The notes under the pieces are model-generated. The model worked only from the letters and a program-made list of their open reading frames with translations, was not told the DNA's origin and ran no database searches. Below, one piece after another: positions 33,701-44,013 of a stretch of 64,000 nt of DNA (within the stretch, counting starts at the first letter, position 1; the number at the start of each line of letters is the position of its first letter). Both the position numbers and the translations under genes were made by a program. This stretch comes from Diploptera punctata (lineage: Eukaryota > Arthropoda > Insecta > Blattodea > Blaberidae), in assembly GCA_030220185.1 (NCBI GenBank), contig JASPKZ010007543.1, positions 225,001-289,000 on the forward strand. The letters are read 5' to 3'.

Positions 33701-33870
33701 TTATTATATTATTATTATTATTATTATTATTATTATGAGGCGGAACGATGATCACGGACCACTCAAATGACATCTACACGAAAACAAGTGCAACTAAATT
33801 AGTATGTTATTATTATTGATTTCGTACATCTCAATGATGGATAAATCATATTTGAAGAGAAAAATTATAC

Positions 33871-33943
33871 GCTCAGTCCGGGACTTGAACCCGGGACCCT
33901 TGGTTCTCTAGACCAAGTGCTCTACCAACTGAGCTACCTGAGC
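33871..33943 (-). other. tRNA-like unit (left arm of P1)
   Basis: Folds as a cloverleaf: acceptor GCTCAGG with a complementary 3' strand, D arm GCTC…GAGC, six-pair anticodon stem CTTGGT/ACCAAG with loop CTAGAGA, T arm CCGGG/CCCGG with loop TTCAAGT. The anticodon position reads AGA, but a class-I variable loop argues against tRNA-Ser. It is likely a retroposed or decayed tRNA relative with intact A and B boxes. Confidence 0.7.
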
Positions 33944-34007
33944 AAGTACCGATCTAAACGCAAATTACAATGTATATAGAGAAAGATTTGCGTTTATATC
34001 GGTACTT

Positions 34008-34080
34008 GCTCAGGTAGCTCAGTTGGTAGAGCACTTGGTCTAGAGAACCAAGGGTCCCAGGTTCAAGTCCCGGTCTGAGC
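34008..34080 (+). other. tRNA-like unit (right arm of P1)
   Basis: Same cloverleaf as the left arm, with acceptor GCTCAGG/TCTGAGC, A box TAGCTCAGTTGG, B box GGTTCAAGTCC and a TTTTT terminator candidate about 6 nt past the 3' end. It points outward from the centre. Confidence 0.7.
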
Positions 34081-34200
34081 GTATAATTTTTCTCTTCAAA
34101 TATAAATTAGTATGGTTCAAATAATTCCCTGTAGAGGGAGAGCGCCTAAATCTCTGTTAAGGGAAACATGGGCTTACAAGATTACAAGACAAGATTATTA

Positions 34201-34540
34201 TGTCCCGCGCAGTAGCCGAGTGGTTAAGGCAGGAAGCCTTGGCGCAGAGCTACAGGGCTTGCGCTGGTTCGAGTCTCCATGGGGGAAGAAAATTTCTCAT
34301 GGAATTTCGACCAGTATGGGACCGGTGTCCGCACAGCATCGTGAGGCATTTGGGTAGCTACGATAAATAGCGGTTCCAGGTTGAGAAAACCAGGTGTAAC
34401 GGCTGGGGGACTCGACATGCTAACCACATGTCACCCCTACATTGGGCAGATGATCATCTACCTCTGTGATTGACACATGTGGATGTGAGGCCAGCAGCCG
34501 TCTCGTAGGCTAAGGCCTACTAGGGGTGTCACGCCATGGA
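34201..34540 (+). mobile_element. SINE S4, complete
   Basis: Head GTAGCCGAGTGGTTAAGGCA and B box GGTTCGAGTCTCC, full body to CACGCCATGG, followed by an (ATT)n tail at 34541-34615. Confidence 0.88.
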
Positions 34541-34600
<60 letters not shown>

Positions 34601-34763
34601 TATTATTATTATTATCGATGTTTTATAAGTTATGGTACATCTGATGATGTAATTTTATTAGGGCATAGTTACGCACTAAAAGTCAATACAGATGTTATAC
34701 TGTATTAAAAAAACACTAATGGTCTGGAAGAAAAAATCAAGGAAGTTACATATATGAACAGTC

Positions 34764-35108
34764 CACCGCTGTGGTCTCGAGGTAGCGTGCTGCCTTGTCA
34801 CGCAGCGGGCCCGGGTTCGATCCCCGTTCTGGGCTGTTTTTCTGGGTGAGGACTTCATCGGGGTTTGTCCTCACCTGTAAGACAAATGTCAGGAAAAAAT
34901 TAAGGCCCAAACGGTCCCCGAAATCATATGGCTATCATCATCATCATCATCATCCTTATCATCATCATCATCATCCTTCACCGGTGTGGAAAGCAACGGG
35001 AAGCTACAACACCTACAATTCCCTAGTAAAGCTGCAAAGCATAGCATGAAAATGCTATGATTGCAGTGGAAGACCTGCCGGAGGGCAGAATTACTATGGA
35101 TGGATGGA
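34764..35108 (+). mobile_element. SINE S2, complete
   Basis: Head TCCACCGCTGTGGTCTCGAG and GGTTCGATCCCCG, normal body, (CAT)n, and the GGATGGATGGAT end. Another S2-variant 3' piece (GGTGCCCCAACTTC … CCAGGAGAGAACACC) lies at 35140-35220. Confidence 0.9.
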
Positions 35109-35404
35109 TATCATCTGGGTAACGTAACTTCGCCTTCTAGGTGCCCCAACTTCACAAGTGGGTTACAGTTAAGTCAATGCCAGGAGAGAACACCAGAATT
35201 GTCGAAATGACAACCTGGGCATTGGAAAAAATATATAAAAAAACATTTTATTAACATAAAAATTAACAGCATTTTGTTTATCGTTGTAATTTTTAATTTC
35301 TATTAACGAAGCCAGAGATCAAACCACTTTTCAGTTCATAAGAATATTAATGGTAAATTTAATACACAAGTGATCTTCTTGGTGATAAAATATTAAAATA
35401 TATA

Positions 35405-35560
35405 TGCAGTCAATATGCCCATTTCACCAATTAATGTTTTAAAATGGTCAACAAGTTTCTACAGCCAAGCTGTAGCTGACAGCTTGGCTGTAGAAACTTG
35501 ATGATCGTTTTAAAACATTAATTGGTGAAATGGGCATATTGACTGTATATATATATATAT
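35405..35560. mobile_element. Fold-back element, arms about 72 bp
   Basis: TGCAGTCAATATGCCCATTT at the left is mirrored at the right. The arms stay complementary inward to ACAGCCAAGCTGT, leaving a loop of only a few bases. It is flanked by (TA)n. It has no coding content. Confidence 0.85.
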
Positions 35561-35564
35561 TTTA

Positions 35565-36212
35565 ATTAATGGTAAAGTTCAAACACCTGGGAACAATAAT
35601 CACAAATCACAAATAGGAATGAGATGCACAAAGAAATTAAACATAGGCTCAATTCTGGAAATGCATGCTATTATGCATTGCAGAGACTCTTGATGACCCA
35701 ACTCCTTTAAAAAAACGTTAAACTGAAAATATATAAAACTATTATTCTACCAGTTATATTATATGGGTGCGAAACATGGACTCTTACTCTAAGGGAGGAA
35801 AGGAGATTACGAGTATTTGAAAATAAAGTTCTTAGGAAAATTTTTGAACCAAAGAGAGATGAACAGATAGGTGAATGGAGAAGACTACATAACAGTGAAT
35901 TGCATGGTCTTTATAGGAAGTCAGATATAATAAGAACAGTTATGTCTCGTAGACTGCGATGAGCAGGACATGTGGCACGTATGGGGAATGAAATACGTGC
36001 ATGGAAGCTTCTTGTATGAATACCAGAGAAAAACGCCCAGTTGGTAGACCAAGAATGAGGTGGGAGGATAACATTAACCATGATTTGAGAAACGTATATT
36101 ATACAGGAAATGAATGGAAAATATTATCTCAGGATAGGGATATGTGGAGAGCTTTTCTCCGTTCGGCCATGAACCTACGGGTTCATAGTGCCTGAGTTAG
36201 TTAGTTAGTTAA
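35565..36212 (+). mobile_element. LINE W copy 6, 5'-truncated
   Basis: Runs from FK-LGTIITN through ILYGCETWTL and KRPVGRPRMRWEDN to the tail of AGTT repeats. Frame broken by a TGA at about 35960 and other lesions. Confidence 0.88.
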
Positions 36213-36545
36213 TGTTCGGCGGCGATGACCTAGTGATTATGTTGCTTGCCTCTAGTCTCGTGGGTCGCGGGTTCAAACCCGATAAGGGTCAATCTTTTTT
36301 TTTAGGATGGAAAAATCCACGTGACAAGTTCTCCGGCAGGCAGTTTAAGCCGTGGCTCCCAAAACTGAAGATTTTAGGGCTGGTAAAAGAACCACAAGCC
36401 TGAATAAAAAGCCTCTGTGCAAACTTTAACCGACCTTCATCCGTCCAACCGAATAATAACGTAGTTGCCTACTGGATGTCTTATTGAGGCGATGTCACTC
36501 TTTGACATCTATAGATAAATAAGCGTAAGTAAATTAGCCTTGCTA
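36213..36545 (+). mobile_element. SINE S3, without the 3' module
   Basis: Head GGCGATGACCTAGTGATTAT and B box GGTTCAAACCCG; body with TTCTCCGGCAGG and ACTGGATGTCTTATTG. Confidence 0.83.
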
Positions 36546-36604
36546 AGAAACTCCCGTTAGGGAGTACCCTTGACTCAACGCAGTTTGTATTGGATATATA
36601 TATT

Positions 36605-36910
36605 AGGGTTATAACGTTTTGGACTTTTGTGAATTAAAATATTTCCTGTGCAATGAATGAGCGAACTTTTGCTTAAAACCATTGATAAAGGCCTCCATTT
36701 CACTGAGCTTTAAGAAAAGGTCACCTCCAAATTAATATTAAATATTAATGTATTATTACATTTGGGGGTGACCCTTTCTTGACGCTCAATGAAATGAAGG
36801 CCTTTTTCAATGGTTTTAAGTAAACGTTCACCCATTCATTGCACAGGGAATATTTTACACCCATCCATTTCACCGGAAATATTCTATTTCACAAAGGTCC
36901 AAAAAGTTAT
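36605..36910. mobile_element. Fold-back (MITE-like) element, about 300 bp
   Basis: Left-arm pieces CCTGTGCAATGAATG, TAAAACCATTGA, AAGGCCT and AGGTCACC recur reversed in the right arm in mirrored order. The centre is AT-rich. Ends near GTTTTGGACTTTTGTGAA and its reverse, beside a (TA)n run. Confidence 0.78.
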
Positions 36911-36974
36911 ATATATATATATATATATATGCCACTGATTCCGTAGTTTCGGCATGATCCCACATGTCATCATC

Positions 36975-37276
36975 ACGCTTATACAGTTACCTGTTGTCTA
37001 ATAATTAATTTATCTTTATTTATTTAAATTTATACTACGTCATTCATAATTTTTTCTCGTTTTTTTATATCTTGTACATATTATATATTTAACTCGTTAA
37101 ATTTAGAGTAAATCAAAATAGATTATAAATATTGATTGTATTGTATTGTTTTATAACATGTAATTGTTTATGTAGTTCTAAGACTATTTTTTTTATGTAT
37201 TTTGTATTTTTTAAAAAAACCTGGTTGAGTGGCAGACAAGTCCTTCAGGCCTTAACTCTGTATGGTAAAATAAAGC

Positions 37277-37332
<56 letters not shown>

Positions 37333-37357
37333 TATTATTATTATTATTATTATTATT
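36975..37357 (+). mobile_element. CR1-like LINE 3' end and (ATT)n tail
   Basis: CACGCTTATACAGTTACCTG and the 3' UTR with GGTTGAGTGGCAGACAAG and AATAAAGC match 6740-7130. Confidence 0.75.
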
Positions 37358-37845
37358 AGCTGAAAATATATAAAACTATTATTCTACCAGTTATATTATA
37401 TGGGTGCGAAACATGGACTCTTATTTTAAGGGAGGAAAGGAGATTACAAGTATTTGAGAATAAAGTACTTAGGAAAATTTTTGGACTAAAGAGAGATGAA
37501 CAGACAGGTGAATGGAGAAGACTACATAACAATGAACTACATGGTCTTTATAGGAAGCCAGATATAATAAGAACAGTTAAGTCCCGTAGACTGCGATGGG
37601 CAGGACATGTTCCACGTATGGGGAATGAAAGACGTGCATGGAAGCTTCTTGTAGGAAAGCCAGAAGGAAAACGCCCAGTTGGTAGACCAAGAATGAGGTG
37701 GGAGAACAACATTAACTATGATTTGAGAGAAGTAGATTATACAGGGAATGATTGGAAAGCATTAGCTCAGGATAGGGATGTATGCAGAGCTTATGTCCGC
37801 GCGGCCATGAACCTACGGGTTCGATAGTGCCAGTGAGTAAGTAAG

Positions 37846-37852
<7 letters not shown>
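37358..37852 (+). mobile_element. LINE W copy 7, 5'-truncated
   Basis: Starts inside the TIILPVILYGCETW region directly after the (ATT)n tract and ends with AGTA repeats. Another (ATT)n tract follows (37850-37910). The last 68 codons are open. Confidence 0.9.
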
Positions 37853-37912
<60 letters not shown>

Positions 37913-38044
37913 GGCACTATCATGCCGAAACGTCGGAATCAGTGGCCAGAGGCCGAAGTTGAATCCAAGACGCCGAAAACCCAAGAAAACTTTCATATTC
38001 ATACTTATATCCGCGAAAATCTGCAATATAACATATATATATAT

Positions 38045-38331
38045 ATGGGGGCACGCCGTAGCGTAATGGTTAAGGCACTGACCTACAAGGGTTCAAGTCC
38101 CGTTGGGGTCAGGATTTTTAAACTGACCCAAACCGTCTGGCGGCACTATGGCCCTGGGGTCGACTCAGCCCCTAACGGAAATGAGTACCAGAAGCTTGTT
38201 CTGGGGTAAAGGCGGCCGTCACGCAGGGCTGACAACCCGGCTGACATAAAGTGCCGATTGTCTAGAAAAAGTGGGAGCCTTAACCTCCTACTACCCCAAG
38301 GGCCTCCTGATGCCTGTTGTGGGATCACTTT

Positions 38332-38337
<6 letters not shown>
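38045..38337 (+). mobile_element. SINE S1
   Basis: A-box region GCCGTAGCGTAATGGTTAAG and B-box region GGGTTCAAGTCCC; a short gap in the head; normal body. Flanked by (TA)n on both sides. Confidence 0.9.
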
Positions 38338-38362
<25 letters not shown>

Positions 38363-38683
38363 CCATCCATAGTAATTCTGCCCGAGGGCAGGTCCTTCAC
38401 TGTAATCATAGCATTTTCATGCTATGCTTGCAGCTTTACTAGGGAATTTTAGGTGTGGTAGCTTCGCGTTGCTTTCCACACCGGTGAATGATGATGATAA
38501 TGATAAGGATGATGTTGCTGATTATGGCCATTTGATTTCGGGGACCGTTTGGGCCTGACATTTGTCTTACAGGTGAGGAAACACCCCGATAAAAACCTCA
38601 CCCAGAAAAACTGCCCCGACCGGGGATCGAACCCGGGCCCGCTGCGTGACAAGGCAGCACGCTACCTCGAGACCACAGCGGTG

Positions 38684-38686
<3 letters not shown>
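38363..38686 (-). mobile_element. SINE S2
   Basis: Complete in minus orientation, between two (TA)n runs. Confidence 0.9.
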
Positions 38687-38715
<29 letters not shown>

Positions 38716-38717
<2 letters not shown>

Positions 38718-39096
38718 TATGATAAGAAAAATAAATGCCTGGACGGGATTCGAATCCGGATCTCTGAGTCTGTACCTCAGCGTGATATCCATTACACTAC
38801 CAGGCGAATCCAATTCAAACACTTATTTTTCTTATATATGTATTATATTCTCCATTATTACTAGATGTCGCGAGAACTCGGTCTTCACTGCCATCTAGTA
38901 GCTGACTATAACAAGTAAGCAAATTAAAGACCGAGTTCTCGCGACATCTAGTAATAATGGAGAATATAATACATATATAAGAAAAATAAGTGTTTGAATT
39001 GGATTCGCCTGATGGTGTAATGGATATCACGCTGAGGTACAGACTCAGAGATCCGGGTTCGAATCCCGTCCAGGCATTTATTTTTCTTATCATACC
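38716..39096. mobile_element. Palindromic tRNA-like element P3
   Basis: Arms of about 170 bp (from GGTATGATAAGAAAAATAAA inward to GTCGCGAGAACTCGGTCTT) are near-perfect inverted copies around a centre of about 40 bp. Each arm holds a 69-nt tRNA-like unit (38737-38805 minus, 39007-39075 plus) with GTGTAATGGATATCAC and the B box GGTTCGAATCCC. The unit differs from that in P1 and P2. A non-palindromic tail and a (TA)n run follow at 39097-39189. Confidence 0.85.
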
Positions 39097-39136
39097 ATAT
39101 TAAGCTTGCATTGCTCAATGTTAAATATTTAATTAT

Positions 39137-39192
<56 letters not shown>

Positions 39193-39409
39193 AACATATA
39201 ACCAATAAAAAGACTCTGAATTGAGATTTGATCCTAAAAGATACTCAACTTTACACGCTGGCACACTAACCATTTGTGCTACATAGGCAATGCAGGATCA
39301 GGCACAATTTATTCTACGTTTAAATCTCCGTCTAACTTCTGTTCACATTATCACGTGGTTGTTTTTACTCTTCAGAAATTCTAATAGAATTTATTCCGTG
39401 CCATATCAG

Positions 39410-39514
39410 CTGAACTTGAAAGTGATTTTGAAACTGTATGAAGATATGCATAAACCGGATAAGCGCCATTTAAAACATGGAATTTTGATGCCATCTGTTG
39501 TATTGACTCATGAA
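39410..39514 (+). CDS. Candidate internal exon of an unidentified gene
   Basis: A pyrimidine-containing tract ending ATATCAG precedes 105 bases that are open in phase 0 and end exactly at a consensus donor GAA|GTAAGT. The 35 residues (LNLKVILKLYEDMHKPDKRH … MPSVVLTHE) are not low-complexity and do not look like RT. I cannot name the protein. No partner exon was found, so chance remains possible. Confidence 0.3.
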
Positions 39515-39929
39515 GTAAGTGTATGCACAGTTTTAGGTCCAAATCTTTAAATATAGCCTTTTTATTAAAGAAAAATGTAAACGCCATCAGCCCTTTCAGA
39601 GATTCTATGTTTTGCTACATCATCATCATCATCATCTGCCTTTCAAGTATTAGGCCCAGTGGCCCGTTACGGTCTCCCGCCATTATGTTTTGCAACAAAC
39701 GGTAATTTAAGTAATTCTTCATAAATGCTAATCTAAATTTTGCATCATGCAGCTAAGCACCAAATATTCCCGCTCTTAGATTATTGGTGCATAACTGCTA
39801 AACAAGGAAAATAACTTGCAATATCCAGTATGGTTTTAGGTGTCGCTACAATAAACAATGAAGATTGACTTAAATTTTAAACATATTTTTCTCAAAACAA
39901 AGCAGAGGATAGCAATGGCAAAATAAGCT

Positions 39930-41180
39930 TTTAACAAGAAGAGAAGCATTTTCTGCGGACCTTTGGCAAAAGAATTACGGAAGAGGCTAGTGAAGTGCTT
40001 TGTGTGGAGTGTAGCATTGTATGGTTCAGAGACTTGGACATTACGACGGAATGAGGAAGAGCGCCTGGAAGCTTTCGAGATGTGGATACTTACTTACTCA
40101 CTGGCACTATCGAACCCGTAGGTTCATGGCCGCACGGACATAAGCTCTCCATACATCCCTATCCTGAGCTAATGCTTTCCAATCATTCCCTGTATAATCT
40201 ACTTCCCTCAAATCATAGTTAATGTTGTTCTCCCACCTCATTCTTGGTCTACCAACTGGGCGTTTTCCTTCTGGCTTTCCTACAAGAAGTTTCCATGCAC
40301 GTCTTTCATTCCCCATACGCGCAACATGTCCTGCCCATCGCAGTCTACGGGACTTAACTGTTCTTATTATATCTGGCTTCCTATAAAGACCATGTAGTTC
40401 ATTGTTATGTAGTCTTCTCCATTCACCTGTCTGTTCATCTCTCTTTGGTCCAAACATTTTCCTAAGAACTTTATTCTCAAATACTCGTAATCTCCTTTCC
40501 TCCCTTAAAGTAAGAGTCCATGTTTCGCACCCATATAATATAACTGGTAGAATAATAGTTTTATATATTTTCAGCTTAACGTTTTTTGAAAGGAGTTGGG
40601 ACATCAAAAGTCTCTGCAATGCATAATAGCATGCATTTCCAGAATTGAGCCTATGTTTAATTTCTTTGTGCATCTCATTCCTATTTGTGATTATTGTTCC
40701 TAGGTATTTGAATTCAGACAATTCCTCAAAATTTCCCTCATTTGTCGTTAGCTGTCCATTTCCATTATATAATGTATTTCTACGTGTGACCATATATTTA
40801 GTTTTACTGATATTTACTTCCAGTCCTAATTTCTTAGTGTTACTCAATAGTGTGTGCGTGTTGGCCTTCAGTATCTCCTCGCTATCAGCCAGTAGTACTA
40901 CATCATCAGCATAAACTAACAGTTCGAGATGTGGATATGGAGAAGAATGGAACATATAAAATGGGCGGAGAAAATAAAATAAAAATATGTGCTAGACAGA
41001 GTGGGTGAAGGAAGAACAATGCTGGAACTCATAAAGAAGAGGAAAAGAAATTGAGATTGGCCACTGGCTAAGAAGAAACTGCCTGCTGAAGAATGCTCTA
41101 GAAGGAATGGTCAACGGTAAGTAAGTTAGAGGCGGAAAAAGACATCAGATGATAGACAATATTAAAATAAATGGTTTGTA
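39930..41180 (+). mobile_element. LINE fragment split by LINE W copy 8
   Basis: Frame KCFVWSVALYGSETWTLRRN, EEERLEAFEMWIWRRMEHIK and, after W, KYVLDRVGEGRTMLELIKKR, typical of a LINE C-terminus. Confidence 0.8.
40089..40922 (-). mobile_element. LINE W copy 8, open reading frame intact over its length
   Basis: A 5'-truncated insertion with a 15-bp target-site duplication TTCGAGATGTGGATA (40074-40088 and 40923-40937). The whole coding part (about 270 codons) is open: YADDVVLLADSEEIL (the RT catalytic YADD), KKLGLEVNISKTKYMVTRRN, FKYLGTIITNRNEMHKEIKH, VILYGCETWTLTLREERRLR, RLRWAGHVARMGNERRAWKL, GKRPVGRPRMRWENNINYDL and the terminal RAAMNLRVR. The absence of stops marks this as one of the youngest W copies. 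It lacks the N-terminal endonuclease and most of the RT. Confidence 0.93.
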
Positions 41181-41188
41181 TGCAGATG

Positions 41189-41527
41189 TCCACCGCTGTG
41201 GCCTCGAGGTAGCGTGTTGCCTTCTCACGTAGCGGGCTCGGGTTCGATCCCCGGTCGGGGCAGTTTTTTTGGGTGAGGTTCCTATCGGGGTTTTTCCTCA
41301 CCTGTAAGACAAATGTCAGGAAAACTTTAAGGCCCAAACGGTCCCCGAAATCATATGGCCATCATCATCATCATCATCATCATTATCATCATCATTCTTC
41401 ACCGGTGTGGAAAGCAACGGGAAGCTACCACACCTACACAATTCCCTAATAAAGCTGCAAGCATAGCAGGAAAATGCTATGATTGCAGTGAAGGACCTGC
41501 CTTCGGGCAGAATTACTATGGATGGAT
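41189..41527 (+). mobile_element. SINE S2, complete
   Basis: Head TCCACCGCTGTGGCCTCGAG, B box GGTTCGATCCCCG, full body and GGATGGATG end. Confidence 0.9.
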
Positions 41528-41529
41528 GT

Positions 41530-42640
41530 ATGCAGATACAAAAAGTAAAGCTAAGTTAAGGAAAGAGTGGAGAATGCTGAGTTTGCAATGAAAGACCTGC
41601 TCTTCCGTAGAACACTTTGTATCTATATACATAATGGCGCATAACCGGTTGATGCATAACGCCTTTCAATTAATGTAATAAAACAATTTATTCGCACGCA
41701 ATAATTAATACAAATAAAGAGAAATATGTTTCCCTGAACAGTGATATGAACCCAAGGCCTCCAACTTTAGCGCTGGCGAACTAACCAATTGCGCTACTCA
41801 ATAAATTCAGGACAAGTACATGCGAATACCTTCCCTGAGTAGATTAATTTGAATAGTATATTGGTGAATTATAGTCATTGGATTTAAGGGCTTAAAAGTT
41901 GGGAATACCAACTTTCTTCGCCCAGGAAATTCAATATCACCAACAGTGTTTACATTTGAAGTCATAATTTCATAGTTTCTATTGATTTGAATATTTTGTT
42001 CACCCTATACTTTGTGACGTGCATTACGTACCTCTTACGATCTCTGTACATGCAGAGAGACAGATGAATATCAGAACAATCCGTCTGCTGGGCGACATAT
42101 TGCAAAGGGAAACAAAAGAACGGAACCACTTATATTAAAAACTGAATTAATTAAGATATGACATTCTATTGTTTTATTAACTTTTTTATAACCATTTCAG
42201 ATTCTTAATTTAAATTCTAATTAATTATCAATATTTCAAACATATTACGACTTAATTAAGACAATCAAAATTAATTAATTTAATTTTCAATCAAATTTAT
42301 TCTGCATTTTTTATTTATCACATATATTAACAAGGGAACTGTTAACCATTCCATGTCAAACCTACTTTGAAATTTCTCCCAAAAAATGTTGTGATGTACC
42401 AAGGTCGTGTCCAAAAAAATCTGTCTTTTTAAATGCAAGACACAGAAATCGAAGCCAGAAACCAGCGATATCAACCCACTGTACGAAGCAGATGGACTCC
42501 CTGCGTGAGTAAAGCGGAGTGTAGTGTGAAGGGACACGGCGTGCGGGCGTGTTGTTAGTATTAGACTGTGGCGGGACGCGGAATGCGGGCACGTTGTCAG
42601 AGTTATCTATTTCACCAATTCAGGAGTCGTAATACTTCCC
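41530..42640. other. Mostly unassigned; tRNA-like remnant at about 41740-41800 (minus)
   Basis: On the minus strand GAGTAGCGCAATTGGTTAGT and GGCCTTGGGTTCATATC resemble A and B boxes; a similar, more decayed piece lies at 39225-39290. The rest shows nothing I can support. Confidence 0.4.
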
Positions 42641-42641
42641 T

Positions 42642-42896
42642 GTGTCCACCGCTGTGGTCTCGAGGTTGCGTTCTGCCTTTTCACGCAACGGACCCGTGTT
42701 CGATCCCCGCTCAGGACAAGTTTCCTGGGTGAGGTTTTTTCGGGGTTTTTCCTCACTTGTAAGACAAATGTTAGGAAACTTTAGGGACCCTACGGTTTCC
42801 GAACATCATATGGTCATCATAACTGTCATAATTCATAATCGCCTTAGATTAGGTTTAGGATTAAGGATTCTCCTGGGACACCATTATCATCATCAT

Positions 42897-42927
<31 letters not shown>

Positions 42928-43030
42928 TTCCATCATATAATCGGAGCAGCCGTAACCCCGTCTTCTAGGCGCCCCAACCTCAGAAATGGGTTGCAATTAC
43001 GCAAATACCAGGAGAGAACACCAGAAATAT
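42642..43030 (+). mobile_element. SINE S2 variant with (ATC)n
   Basis: Head CCACCGCTGTGGTCTCGAGG, B-box GTTCGATCCCCG, GTAAGACAAATGTTAGG, a (CAT)n tract near 42890-42926 and the 3' part GGCGCCCCAACCTCAGAAAT. Confidence 0.87.
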
Positions 43031-43059
43031 TGAAATGACCTTTCCCTGTGGTTTAAATG

Positions 43060-43245
43060 AGTCCACCGTTGTGGTCTCGAGGTAGCGTGCTGTCTTGTCG
43101 CGCAGCGATTCGATTCCCGGTCGGGACAGGCTCCTGGGTGAGGTTTCTTTCGAGGGTTTTCCTTACCCGTAAGACAAATGTCAGAATGATTAGGGCCCAA
43201 CGGTCCTCGAAAATCATCCGGCCATCATCATCATCATCATTCACC
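43060..43245 (+). mobile_element. SINE S2 variant, 3'-truncated
   Basis: Head and body to the (CAT)n segment, with a 6-bp deletion before the B box (GATTCGATTCCCGG). Confidence 0.83.
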
Positions 43246-43384
43246 TAGTTTGACCAGCGCCAGGCTGAGTCGTTAGATTGTTCGAGAATTCTATTGGGGT
43301 TGTTACATTACAATAGTGGAATGGTTTCAGTTTTTAAGATCCTAACACGACAATCCTATTTATCTTAATTTTACTACCCATTAT

Positions 43385-43432
43385 AGGCCTATAATATCCT
43401 ACGGGTTCGATAGTGCCAGTGAGTTGGTTAGT
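43385..43432 (+). mobile_element. LINE W 3' terminal fragment
   Basis: CCTACGGGTTCGATAGTGCC and AGTGAGTTGGTTAGTTA only. Confidence 0.75.
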
Positions 43433-43896
43433 TACTCCCTATATTGATAACATTCTAGGAGAACATCAATGTGGATTTAGAAGAAACAGGTCTACAACAG
43501 ATCAGATTTTAGTATAACACAGATGTTAGAAAATAAATGATAATACAATGGTACTGTACATCAACTATACGTAGACTTCAAAAAGGCATACGATTCAATT
43601 AAGAGGGAGACGTTATATAGTATCCTGCTTGAGTTCGGAATTCCTAAATAGTTAGACTTATACGAATGTGTCTAAATGGCACAAATATTAGGGTGCGTGT
43701 AGGCAAATAGTTTTCAGATACTTTTGAAATTCACAATGGGTTGAAGCAAGGAGTTGCACTATCTCCTATACTATTTAATTTTGTACTAGAGCATGCCATT
43801 AAATGTTTAGAGGATGAATGAGGTCTACAACTCAATGGTATTAATAAGCTGTTAGTTTATGCTGATAAGGTAGATCTATTGGGCGATAGCGAGGAC

Positions 43897-43980
43897 ATAC
43901 TAAGGGCCAACATGGAGGAGCTACTAAGGGCCAACATGGAGGAGCTACTAAGGGCCAACATGGAGGAGCTACTAAGGGAG
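43897..43980 (+). repeat. 24-bp in-frame tandem triplication
   Basis: CTACTAAGGGCCAACATGG plus AGGAG is repeated three times with no changes, giving three LLRANMEE units in the RT frame of LINE W copy 10. Confidence 0.95.
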
Positions 43981-44013
43981 AAATTAGATTATTAAACATA
44001 ATGATTGATTGAA

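Larger units (their letters stand above)
33807..34103. mobile_element. Palindromic tRNA-like element P1
   Basis: Two arms of about 120 bp are near-perfect inverted copies around a 20-30-bp centre. Each holds a 73-nt tRNA-like unit (33871-33943 minus, 34008-34080 plus) followed outward by TTTTT. A one-sided tail (TTATTATTATTGATTTCG…) follows the left arm. The 11-bp target-site duplication AAATTAGTATG is present at 33796-33806 and 34104-34114. The same design, tail included, is at 47397-47758. Confidence 0.88.
33733..34195 (+). mobile_element. SINE S3 3' module, split by palindromic tRNA element P1
   Basis: GAGGCGGAACGATGATCACG … AACTAAATTAGTATG at 33737-33806 continues at 34104 with TTCAAATAATTCCCTGTAGA and GGGAGAGCGCC. 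Confidence 0.88.

Noticed and set aside
33871..34080. The tRNA-like units as working tRNA genes
   Set aside because: They form inverted pairs in mobile palindromes, the anticodon loop is odd (six-pair stem; C at position 33 in P2) and identity by anticodon conflicts with the short variable loop.
39016..39205. Frames over (TA)n and palindromes giving poly Ile-Tyr stretches
   Set aside because: Simple-repeat artefacts.
40107..40955. The 282-codon frame as a host gene
   Set aside because: It has YADD reverse-transcriptase and LINE C-terminal motifs, is flanked by a 15-bp target-site duplication and has a dozen relatives in this window.
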